Assembly (NCBI GenBank): GCA_035946615.1 | Contig: DASYZB010000017.1 | Location: forward strand, 1-42,095 | DNA: 42,095 bases | From: Verrucomicrobiia bacterium | Lineage (GTDB): Bacteria; Verrucomicrobiota; Verrucomicrobiia; Limisphaerales; UBA8199 | Direction of reading: 5' to 3' | Shown here: in pieces, positions 14,646 to 22,536 of the stretch | How positions within the stretch are numbered: the first letter of the stretch is position 1 | How the letters are laid out: each line of letters begins with the position of its first letter | Translations under genes and position numbers: made by a program | Notes under the pieces: generated by a model | The model's input: only the letters and a program-made list of their open reading frames with translations | Databases searched by the model: none | Told to the model about the DNA's origin: nothing

Positions 14646-15905
14646 ATGCCCCGAAAACTCGCACTGCTAGGAGGAAGACCCATTCGCACCCGGTCGTTCA
14701 CGCCCTGGCCACAGTTTGGCAAACATGAAGAAAAGCGACTGCTGCGCGTATTGCGCAGTGGCAAATGGGGCCGCCTGGACGGACGGGAGGTGACCGAGTT
14801 CGAGAGCCGCTTCGCGGCCGCCCATGGTTGCAAGCACGGCATTGGGGTTGCAAACGGAACCGTGTCCTTGCGCGTTGGCCTGCTGGCGGCCGGGCTACGC
14901 GCCGAAGACGAGGTCATTATCCCACCGTACACATTCTTTTCGACGGCGTCAGCGGTCATCGAAGCGAACATGGTCCCTGTTTTTGCGGATATTGATCTGG
15001 ACACGTTCAACCTGGATCCCAGGTCCGTTGAGGCCGCCATCACGCCGCGTACTCGGGCCCTTATGCCTGTCCATTTTGCAGGGCAGGTGGCCGACATGGA
15101 CGCTTTGATGGCGATCGCAAGAAAACGCCGATTGATAGTGATCGAGGACGCCGCGCATGCACACGGAGGCCGCTACAAAAACCTGCCAGCCGGCTCGCTT
15201 GGTCATCTTGCGTCGTTCTCGTTTCAATCGAGCAAGAATCTCACGGCTGGCGAAGGTGGCATCATCACGACGAATGATGACGAATTGGCAGCGACCTGCC
15301 GTTCCATTCATAATTGCGGGCGGGCGCCGGGGGGAGTCTGGTACGAGCACCATGTCATCTCGGGCAATTACCGCCTGGGGGAGTTCCAAGGCGCTGTTCT
15401 CAACTGCCAGCTCGACCGTTTGGAAGCACAAACCAAACGTCGCGAAGCCAACGGCAAATACCTGGCTGCCCGGCTGGCCCGGCTGCCTGGGGTGCATCCG
15501 CAAAAACGTTCGCCCTCCTGCACGCGCCACAGCTACCATCTGTTCATGCTGCGCCTAGAGGGGGAGGCCTTTGGTGCGCCACGTGACGCGCTCGTTCAGG
15601 CGCTGCAGGCCGAAGGCATCCCATGTTCGGGCGGCTACGGCTTTTCGTTGCACCGCCAGCCCTGCTTTCGCAATAAGGCCTTTGGCCCGTTCCTGCCAAA
15701 GGCCGCCGCCCGGCTGGATTATGCTCGGACCCATTGCCCGAACAGCGACTTGATTTGCCTTGAGCAGGGCGTGTGGCTCGAGCAAAGACTCCTCCTGGGG
15801 CCGCGCTCGGATATGGACGATATTGCCGGGGCTTTCGAAAAGATTTTTGAGAATCGTGAGGCTTTGAGCCAATGGTCAATGAAACGCCTGAAGAAAGCTT
15901 CATGA
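14646..15905 (+). CDS. DegT/DnrJ/EryC1/StrS-family aminotransferase
   Basis: 419 residues from ATG 14646 (MPRKLALLGG), preceded by AGAAG. A TTG at 14586 touching the previous stop is an alternative. PLP features: GVANGTVSLR near residue 67-76, IPPYTFFSTASA, the Asp of IEDAAHAHGG that holds the pyridine nitrogen, and the Schiff-base lysine K197 in SFQSSKNLTAGEGG. Family members aminate keto sugars or related carbonyl compounds, using glutamate or glutamine; some act on cyclitols. The substrate is not set by sequence. It sits 56 bases after the GNAT stop and overlaps the permease start by 4 bases (ATGA), so its substrate is probably linked to an amino sugar handled by the operon. Confidence 0.9.
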   Translation: MPRKLALLGGRPIRTRSFTPWPQFGKHEEKRLLRVLRSGKWGRLDGREVTEFESRFAAAHGCKHGIGVANGTVSLRVGLLAAGLRAEDEVIIPPYTFFSTASAVIEANMVPVFADIDLDTFNLDPRSVEAAITPRTRALMPVHFAGQVADMDALMAIARKRRLIVIEDAAHAHGGRYKNLPAGSLGHLASFSFQSSKNLTAGEGGIITTNDDELAATCRSIHNCGRAPGGVWYEHHVISGNYRLGEFQGAVLNCQLDRLEAQTKRREANGKYLAARLARLPGVHPQKRSPSCTRHSYHLFMLRLEGEAFGAPRDALVQALQAEGIPCSGGYGFSLHRQPCFRNKAFGPFLPKAAARLDYARTHCPNSDLICLEQGVWLEQRLLLGPRSDMDDIAGAFEKIFENREALSQWSMKRLKKAS

Positions 15906-17149
15906 ACCCGGCAGAAGGAATGCTCAACCGCCGCATTGTGCCGGCCCTGACGGCACTAAGCGAAAACACCTACTTATCCGCCATCCGCGCGGGGATGGTG
16001 TCGGTCGTGCCGCTGACCATTATCGGGGGCCTGTTCATCATCGTGTCGTATCTGCCGGTAGCCGGCTGGGACAAGCTTGTCGCCCCCTATCTCCAGCTCC
16101 TGCAAATCCCGGTTACTGCCACATTCGGATTGCTTTCGGTCTTTGTGTGTTTTGCCATCGGCTTCGACCTGGGCAAGCAGCTCAAGCAGGAGGCCATGGT
16201 GAGCGCCACAATCGCCACTTTGGTTTTCCTGATGCTGCAGCTCCAGTTGAAGGATTCGGCCCTTAACATGGAGAGCCTCGGCTCCAAGGGCCTGTTCACA
16301 GCGGTCATCATCGCTTTGGTCTCAGTCCGCGTTCAAAAGTTTTTTACCGACAAAAATATGGTGATCAGGCTGCCGGAGAACGTGCCGCCGATTGTCTATG
16401 AATCCTTTTTGTCGCTCAGCCCCTTGTTTTTTCTAGTGCTGGTTTTCTGGCTTATCCGGTTTGTGCTGGGAGTGGATATCGACCACGCGGTGCAAACGGC
16501 GTTTAAGCCGCTGGTGTTCGCCCTCAACACGCTGCCCGGGATTCTGGTGTATGCCTTTCTGGTCACGCTCCTGTGGTCGGTCGGGATTAATGGCGATAAC
16601 GCGATGGACGCGGTTGTCGCCCCCATCTTTCTGCAGTACCTGGCTTTCAATGTGGAAGCGAAGACCCACGGCCAGCCTCTGCCTTTTATCACGGCCTACG
16701 GCTTCTTTACCGCGTTTGTTAATGTGGGTGGAACGGGTGCAACAATCGCCCTGGCACTCGTGATGTGGAACTCGAAGGAACCTGGCTACCGCAAAATCAG
16801 CCGCTTGTCGCTGCCGACTCAAATTTTCCAAATCAACGAGCCGATCTTCTTCGGTTTCCCTATCGTGCTGAATCCTCTCTTCATGATTCCATACATCCTC
16901 AACGCGATGATCCTGACCACGGGCAGCTACCTGCTGATGCATTGGAACGTGATCCACAAGCCCTTTGTCAACGTGCCCTGGACCACACCGCCTATCATCG
17001 GACACTACCTGGTTTCCGGCGGGGACTGGAAAGCAGCGGTCTGGGGAGCCCTCTCGATTGTGATTGCCATGCTGGTTTACCTGCCGTTTGCAAAGGCTGC
17101 CGAACGGCAGCGGTTGAAAGCTGAAGCAACAGGGGTGGCCCGCGAATAG
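15902..17149 (+). CDS. PTS EIIC-type permease, lactose/N,N'-diacetylchitobiose family
   Basis: 415 residues with about ten hydrophobic segments. It matches the ChbC/CelB/LacE family of phosphotransferase IIC membrane domains. Hallmarks are MVSVVPLTIIGGLFII near the N-terminus, the middle LLWSVGINGDNAMD (the family GxHG/GxNG substrate loop) and FQINEPIFFGFPIVLNP. No IIA or IIB partner, HPr or EI is encoded in the window, and the protein ends after the IIC domain. It may therefore work with partners encoded elsewhere, or carry sugar without phosphorylation. The start at 15902 has GAAGAAAG before it and overlaps the aminotransferase stop (ATGA); an ATG at 15872 is the longer choice. It lies next to a GlcNAc-releasing enzyme, so a GlcNAc-containing disaccharide is the natural guess. 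Confidence 0.88.
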   Translation: MNPAEGMLNRRIVPALTALSENTYLSAIRAGMVSVVPLTIIGGLFIIVSYLPVAGWDKLVAPYLQLLQIPVTATFGLLSVFVCFAIGFDLGKQLKQEAMVSATIATLVFLMLQLQLKDSALNMESLGSKGLFTAVIIALVSVRVQKFFTDKNMVIRLPENVPPIVYESFLSLSPLFFLVLVFWLIRFVLGVDIDHAVQTAFKPLVFALNTLPGILVYAFLVTLLWSVGINGDNAMDAVVAPIFLQYLAFNVEAKTHGQPLPFITAYGFFTAFVNVGGTGATIALALVMWNSKEPGYRKISRLSLPTQIFQINEPIFFGFPIVLNPLFMIPYILNAMILTTGSYLLMHWNVIHKPFVNVPWTTPPIIGHYLVSGGDWKAAVWGALSIVIAMLVYLPFAKAAERQRLKAEATGVARE

Positions 17150-17185
17150 CGCTGCGCAAATTCTGATACTTGAAGAACCCGTAAC

Positions 17186-18982
17186 ATGAGCTACACCGTT
17201 AGGTTGATGACGATTCTCCCTCGGCTCTTGCCAAGGGGCGAGGGCTGGGCTGGTGCCGGGGTGGGGTCGCTCCTTCCGTGGAGACCGTCTGGCTCCCTCT
17301 CCTCCCCGAGGGGAGAGGACTGGGGAAAGGAGGCCTCTTCGTCCCTCCACGCGCTCTATACCACAGTGCCCTCGGTAATTTGCTGGCCCACCTCGGGCAC
17401 GGCCCTGCTTGGTCTTTTGATTTTAGCCAATTCACTCATGGGGGCGGAACCGGTTCGACTTAGCGCCTATCCGCAGAAGGTGCGCACATTCTACTCATTG
17501 GAAGCGCCCGCCGTGCCGGCCGCGCTCCGGTCGAACGCGGTGGCTTTGCCCGTGGGCAACATCACAGGCGCCGTGCGCGCGAGTGATGGCGCGATTTGGC
17601 TGGGCACGACCCAAGGTCTCACGCGGCTTGATTTTTCCGCCCCGGACCGCGACCGCCGTCAGTTTCTAGCCGGCAAACGCTATTTGCCCGACGACGATGT
17701 GCAACAACTGCTGGCCGATTCAAATTCTGGAGTCTGGGCGCGCACGCGCACTGGCGTTTCTCATATCGAACTCAAGCCCATGACCCTGAGCCAAAAGGCG
17801 CAGCTATTCGAAGCGCGTATCCGGGCGCGGCACGACCGTTACGGGCTGGTGGCAGATTCGGCGCTTTTGATTCCAGGCGACACATCGAGCAATCGCCTCA
17901 TGGGCAATGATAACGACGGGCTCTGGACCGCGATGTACGCCGCTGCCGAGTGTTTTCGGTACCAGGTCACCAAGTCCCCAGAAGCGCTGGCCAACGCCCG
18001 CAAATCTGTTGAGGCAATTCTCTTTCTGGAAGAGGTGGCGGGTCGCCGCGGATTTCCAGCCCGGTCTTTCATTCGCAAAGGAGACCCGATGCCTCAGGGC
18101 GGGGAGTGGCATTGGACCGCCGACGGGCGGTTCTATTGGAAAGGGGACACCAGCTCAGACGAGATCGTCGGCCATTTCTTTATCTTCAGCATTGCTTATG
18201 ATCTGCTGCCGGATGCGGCTCTAAAACAGCGCATCGCGATAACGGCCCGGCGCATTATGGACCACATCGTTACCCACGGTTACGCCCTGGTCAATTTGGA
18301 TGGGCGGCCGACGACCTGGGGTTGGTGGTCTCCAAAAAAGCTGGTCCAACAACCTGACGAGCGCGCACTCAACAGCTTGCAGTTGCTCAGTTTCCTAAAA
18401 ACCACCGCCCATATCACCGGGGAAAAGCGCTACGAGGAGGAATATCGCAAAGCTGCCTGGGAATGGAACTATGCCGATTGGATAACGCGCCTCAAGGAAT
18501 TCCGCCAAGAATTGAACTACTCGGACGAAGAACTCGCCATGCTGCCGTTTTACTGTCTATTCAATTACGAGACGGACCCGGCGCTTCTCAAGGCCTATCG
18601 AAAGGCGGCGGATGCCTGGTGGGAAAATATCCAGCGCGAATCAAACCCGCTCTGGACCTTGATCTATCTGAAGGGCCAGCCCAAGGCCGCCATAGACCTC
18701 TCTGGAGCGGTGTGGACTCTCTATCGCACTCCACTTGATACGATCAAGTGGAGTGTCAAAAACTCGCAGCGTCAGGATATCGTTTGGGCCTCGGCGCCGG
18801 AGCGTTCCGGCCAGCGCGAAGCCCTTACCCTGCTGCCGCCCGATGAATTGCCCGTCATGCGCTGGAATTCCAACCCATTTGTGATCGATGGGGGCGAGGA
18901 TGGCCGTAGCGAGGACGATGGGGCGGCCTTTCTGTTGCCTTACTGGCTGGGGCGCTACCAGCGATTGCTGCTGGGGGAATAA
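17186..18982 (+). CDS. Exported protein with propeller remnant and helical-barrel glycosidase-like domain
   Basis: 598 residues if read from ATG 17186, which has a GAAGAA site before it. Residues about 68-86 are a signal peptide (GTALLGLLILANSLMGAEP). Residues 120-195 hold two blades of the two-component-regulator propeller type (GAIWLGTTQGLTRLDF and VWARTRTGVSHIEL). Residues 200-598 are mostly paired helices with NDNDGLWTAMYAAAECFRY, TSSDEIVGHFFIFSIAYD and RPTTWGWWSP, as in (alpha/alpha)6 barrel glycosidases or lyases. I cannot assign a CAZy family. The first 60 residues are encoded by a repeat-like stretch (17218-17340), so the true start may be GTG 17366. It follows the permease by 36 bases and likely belongs to the same operon. 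Confidence 0.65.
   Translation: MSYTVRLMTILPRLLPRGEGWAGAGVGSLLPWRPSGSLSSPRGEDWGKEASSSLHALYTTVPSVICWPTSGTALLGLLILANSLMGAEPVRLSAYPQKVRTFYSLEAPAVPAALRSNAVALPVGNITGAVRASDGAIWLGTTQGLTRLDFSAPDRDRRQFLAGKRYLPDDDVQQLLADSNSGVWARTRTGVSHIELKPMTLSQKAQLFEARIRARHDRYGLVADSALLIPGDTSSNRLMGNDNDGLWTAMYAAAECFRYQVTKSPEALANARKSVEAILFLEEVAGRRGFPARSFIRKGDPMPQGGEWHWTADGRFYWKGDTSSDEIVGHFFIFSIAYDLLPDAALKQRIAITARRIMDHIVTHGYALVNLDGRPTTWGWWSPKKLVQQPDERALNSLQLLSFLKTTAHITGEKRYEEEYRKAAWEWNYADWITRLKEFRQELNYSDEELAMLPFYCLFNYETDPALLKAYRKAADAWWENIQRESNPLWTLIYLKGQPKAAIDLSGAVWTLYRTPLDTIKWSVKNSQRQDIVWASAPERSGQREALTLLPPDELPVMRWNSNPFVIDGGEDGRSEDDGAAFLLPYWLGRYQRLLLGE
17218..17340. repeat. Intergenic-type repeat inside the 5' end of a gene
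   Basis: The stretch is built from words such as CCAAGGGGCGAGGGCTGGGC and CTCCCCGAGGGGAGAGGACT, with the hairpin CTCCCC-GA-GGGGAG at 17302-17315. This is the pattern of widely dispersed GC-rich intergenic repeats. It remains an open frame with the gene at 17186 but encodes Gly/Arg/Ser/Pro-rich sequence unlike the rest of the protein. Confidence 0.5.
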
Positions 18983-19036
18983 AGCAAAAAGCAAGGGCAT
19001 AAAATCGGACCGATCACTCCGATCAGTCTTATCCCC

Positions 19037-19966
19037 TCACTCAGGCGCGCCTTGAGTTTTTGATCCCTCGGAGGGAAAAGTCCCCGGCTCGGGATGCACC
19101 GTCACGTCCGCCGAGGGCAGGACCTCTTTAACGGCCTGCTCAACTTTCTCGGTCAGATCATGAGCGGCGCGAAGAGGGAGGTTACCGTCTAGCGTAATGT
19201 GGAGGTCCACGAAGTAAAGTGGACCCGAGTGGCGGACCCGAACGGCATGGCAATCAAAAACTCCCTCGACCGCTTCAACGCGTGCTTTGATTTTCTCAGC
19301 GGCCCCTTCAGGGGAGGCGTCCAGAAGCGCTTCGAGGGTGCGCCAGCCGAGCTTGCCGCTCACAAGGACCACGATCCCCGCCACCAGGAGGGCTGCTACG
19401 GCATCGGCCTTATTCAAAAAGCCCAGCGAAGGATGGGCCTGGGCCAGTTTCACCCCGATGAGGCCCAGGATAACTACGGCCGAGCTCCACACATCGGTGC
19501 TGAAATGCAGGGCATCGGCTTCGAGGGCCTGGCTGCGGTGGCGCGCGGCCACGCGCGACAGCATGTGCGCGCGCGAAAGGTCCACGAGCATCGAAACCGC
19601 CATCACCCCAAACGCCCAAATGGATGCCTCCACCGCGATATGCCCAGCGCGCAGCCGGCTGACCGATGCGGAGATGATCCAGCCACAGGTTGCCAACAGC
19701 AAAATCACCTCCAGAAGGGCCGAGAGATTCTCCACTTTCCCGTGTCCGTATGCATGGCCGCGATCGGCAGGCTTGCTGGCCACACGGACGGCAAACCACG
19801 TCGCGAGGGCGGCTAAAAAATCCAATCCCGAGTGAGCCGCCTCGGCCAGAATGCCCAGGCTGCCGCTTAAGATTCCAACCACCACCTTGAGGCTGGTCAG
19901 CAACACGGCGGCGGCAACCGAATTTAGCGCGGCGGCATTCTTCTCGTTGTTCTGCGGGTCAGCCAT
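19037..19966 (-). CDS. Cation diffusion facilitator (CDF) metal exporter
   Basis: 309 residues with six hydrophobic helices and a cytoplasmic C-terminal domain, the normal CDF layout. The transport-site residues are the pairs H45-xxx-D49 (AEAAHSGLDF) in helix 2 and H154-xxx-D158 (ALHFSTDVW) in helix 5, a pattern associated with zinc transport. The loop HAYGHGKVEN is also typical. The C-terminal domain (about 215-295) has the family ferredoxin-like pattern with VRHSGPLYFVDLHITLDG. It works as a proton-coupled Zn2+ (or Co2+/Cd2+) efflux pump at the inner membrane. It converges on the propeller gene and stands alone. Confidence 0.9.
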   Translation of the reverse strand: MADPQNNEKNAAALNSVAAAVLLTSLKVVVGILSGSLGILAEAAHSGLDFLAALATWFAVRVASKPADRGHAYGHGKVENLSALLEVILLLATCGWIISASVSRLRAGHIAVEASIWAFGVMAVSMLVDLSRAHMLSRVAARHRSQALEADALHFSTDVWSSAVVILGLIGVKLAQAHPSLGFLNKADAVAALLVAGIVVLVSGKLGWRTLEALLDASPEGAAEKIKARVEAVEGVFDCHAVRVRHSGPLYFVDLHITLDGNLPLRAAHDLTEKVEQAVKEVLPSADVTVHPEPGTFPSEGSKTQGAPE

Positions 19967-20142
19967 TCAGAAAGGGTTCTGAGCTGCGGCAGTGTGTCAG
20001 CAGGCTGTGGCGCAATCGAGAGAATTCTGCGGCGGGGGAAACCCCATGTATAGGTCCTCGTGAGGCAGCAACATTGACTCGACGGACGGAGCAAATTGCA
20101 TGAGACTTCGGCTGTATTTGCCTGCAGCGTGCAACCAGAGAA

Positions 20143-22536
20143 ATGCAAAGAAATCCTTTTGGTTTAAATTCGCGCCGGAATGGGCATTGGACATGTCTTG
20201 GCGTTTTAATCTGGAGCGCTTTTCAATGGAGCGCCTTGGCTCAGACCCAGCCGTTGGCGTTAACCTTGCGGAGCCTAAAGGAGGTCCAGCCCGGCGCCGG
20301 GCAGTGGCAGGTTAAGGAGTCCAAAGCGCAATGGGACCCGGCGCACACCGCGGCAGTGATCTGTGACATGTGGGACAAACATTGGTGCGAAGGCGCTACT
20401 CAACGCGTTGCCCAAATGGCTCCGCGAATGAACGACGTTCTCCGCGCGCTCAGGGACCGGGGTGTCTTGATCATTCATTGCCCGAGCGACACCATGGAAT
20501 ATTACAAGGACTATCCGGGTCGAAAGCTGGCGCAAGCCGCGCCGAAGGTGGAGTTGGCGCAAATCGAGCAACGCTTCGCCTATCGAATACCAAAGGACAT
20601 TCCCCTCTTGCCCATTGACGACTCCGATGGCGGTTGCACGGACGTTCCTCAAACGAAGGAAAGCAGCCCCTGGCGACACGAGATAGCGACGCTCAAGGTC
20701 GAGGATGGAGATGCGATTACCGACAGCGCGGAGGCCTACTATCTGATGCATCAAAGAGGCATCACCAACGTCATCGTCATGGGTGTTCACGAAAACATGT
20801 GTGTTTTAAACCGCCCCTTCGCCATCAAGCAAATGGTCCGCTTAGGTCAGAATGTGGCGCTCATGCGCGATTTGACCGATACGATGTACGACTCACTGCG
20901 AAAACCTTATGTCGATCACTTTAGCGCCACGGATTTGGTCTGTTGGTATATCGAGAAATACTGGTGCCCCACCATCGCCAGTGACCAGATCATTGGTGGC
21001 AGCCCATTTCGCTTTGCGGCGGACGTGAACCCGCCGCGTGTTTTCCGAAATTATGTCAAACTGCCCGCCACGGACACCCACTGGCAACGCGTGAAAAGTT
21101 ATGTCGAGGACACGCCGCAACCTGATTACACCCAAGCGCCTGCTGCTGCCCGGGAGGCCTTTCGCGACCTGAAATACGGCATACGGATTCATTGGGGCGT
21201 CTATTCCCTCTGGCACACCAATGAATCCTGGCCGTTCCTACGGCTTTCGGATGAAAAGCGCCAGCAGTATCAGGAGCTTTACCGCCAATTCAATCCGGCG
21301 GGGTTCAACGCGAAGGACTGGATGCGGCTTTTCAAGCGCGATGGCATCCGGGTCATGGCCTTTACAACGAAACATCATGACGGGTTTTCAATGTTCGACA
21401 CCCACACGCGCGTCAGAGAACGGGTCAACTGGACAGCGGCAGGGGGACCGAAGATCGAACAATGCGACGTCGCCTACAGTATTATGGAAACGCCGTTCAA
21501 ACGGGATGTGGTCAAGGAACTCTGTGACGCCGCGCATCAGTATGGCATCAAGGTGAGCCTGTACTTCTCGCACCCTGATTGGTACGACGCGGATTTCCGG
21601 CCCTACGCTTTTCATCCAGTCCAGGTCCAAGACGGCTCGAACTACGGCGAAGGGCAGTACGAGCCCAAACAGATTTTGCATCCGCTCTATGCGCCAGACC
21701 CGACGCCCGCCGAGACGGCCCGGATGATGGCCAGGCACCGCCAGCAGTTGGCGGAATTGCTGACGTGCTATGGGCAAATCGACATGATTTCGCTGGACCA
21801 GTGGCTGGGGCCGCCTGTCTGGCCGCAGTCGAGGGCGACAATGAAATACCTGCGGCGCCTTCAACCCAACGTGATGTTCCGCGCCCGTGGCATTGGCAAT
21901 TACGGGGACTATTACACGCCGGAAGGATTCGTGCCCGGTTCCAAGGAAAACACTACGATGCCCTGGATGGTCATCTATCAACTCGGCGGAATGTGGAGCT
22001 ACCAACCGGACAGCAGCAAGTACCACGACGGGGCCTGGATCATTCGGAACCTGGTGGATATCGTTGCCAAAGGCGGCAATTTTATGGTCGGCATCGGGCC
22101 GGATGAAAACGGAGAATTTCATCCAAAAGCGATTGAGGCTCTCGATGAAGCAGGAGATTGGCTAAGGGTTAACGGCGAGGCTATCTACGGGACACGGCCC
22201 AGGCCAGGACTTCGTTGGAAGGAGGGAGACACGATTCGATTCACCCGCACCAAAGATAATCGCTTTATTTATGTCCTGGCCCTTGGCTGGCCTGGGAGAC
22301 AGATGGTGCTCACATCCGTCCATGCGCGGGCACGTTCGCAAATCATTCTCCTTGGTGAAAAGCAGCCAATCAAATGGCACGAAACAGAAAGCTCGGGCCT
22401 GGTAATGGAGATTCCCGAGCGGTTGCAAGAGCCCAGCAACCGCCCCTGCCGTGATGTCTATGCGTTCAGGGTTGAATCGGCTGAGCAACCATCATCACAA
22501 GCCGGTCTGAGACAATCCAACGATGTACTGTGGTGA
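20143..22536 (+). CDS. Exported fusion of isochorismatase-like hydrolase and GH29 alpha-L-fucosidase-like domain
   Basis: 797 residues. Signal peptide about 12-34 (ending ALAQTQ). Residues 65-275 are an isochorismatase-like cysteine hydrolase with D75 (AVICDMWDKHW) and nucleophile C220 (VMGVHENMCVLNRP). Residues 343-700 are a GH29-type barrel: KYGIRIHWGVYS (344-355), TKHHDGFSMFD (409-419), SLYFSHPDW and the likely nucleophile D552 in IDMISLDQW. A beta-rich tail follows. GH29 enzymes release alpha-L-fucose; the cysteine-hydrolase part would act on an amide or ester. Such a fusion is unusual, and both active sites look intact. The start ATG has AGAGA before it. The 3' end overlaps the converging hydrolase gene by 42 bases. 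Confidence 0.85.
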   Translation: MQRNPFGLNSRRNGHWTCLGVLIWSAFQWSALAQTQPLALTLRSLKEVQPGAGQWQVKESKAQWDPAHTAAVICDMWDKHWCEGATQRVAQMAPRMNDVLRALRDRGVLIIHCPSDTMEYYKDYPGRKLAQAAPKVELAQIEQRFAYRIPKDIPLLPIDDSDGGCTDVPQTKESSPWRHEIATLKVEDGDAITDSAEAYYLMHQRGITNVIVMGVHENMCVLNRPFAIKQMVRLGQNVALMRDLTDTMYDSLRKPYVDHFSATDLVCWYIEKYWCPTIASDQIIGGSPFRFAADVNPPRVFRNYVKLPATDTHWQRVKSYVEDTPQPDYTQAPAAAREAFRDLKYGIRIHWGVYSLWHTNESWPFLRLSDEKRQQYQELYRQFNPAGFNAKDWMRLFKRDGIRVMAFTTKHHDGFSMFDTHTRVRERVNWTAAGGPKIEQCDVAYSIMETPFKRDVVKELCDAAHQYGIKVSLYFSHPDWYDADFRPYAFHPVQVQDGSNYGEGQYEPKQILHPLYAPDPTPAETARMMARHRQQLAELLTCYGQIDMISLDQWLGPPVWPQSRATMKYLRRLQPNVMFRARGIGNYGDYYTPEGFVPGSKENTTMPWMVIYQLGGMWSYQPDSSKYHDGAWIIRNLVDIVAKGGNFMVGIGPDENGEFHPKAIEALDEAGDWLRVNGEAIYGTRPRPGLRWKEGDTIRFTRTKDNRFIYVLALGWPGRQMVLTSVHARARSQIILLGEKQPIKWHETESSGLVMEIPERLQEPSNRPCRDVYAFRVESAEQPSSQAGLRQSNDVLW

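Noticed and set aside
16433-17350. Minus-strand open frame (305 codons) across the EIIC gene
   Set aside because: Antisense of a convincing membrane protein gene; it also runs into the repeat region.
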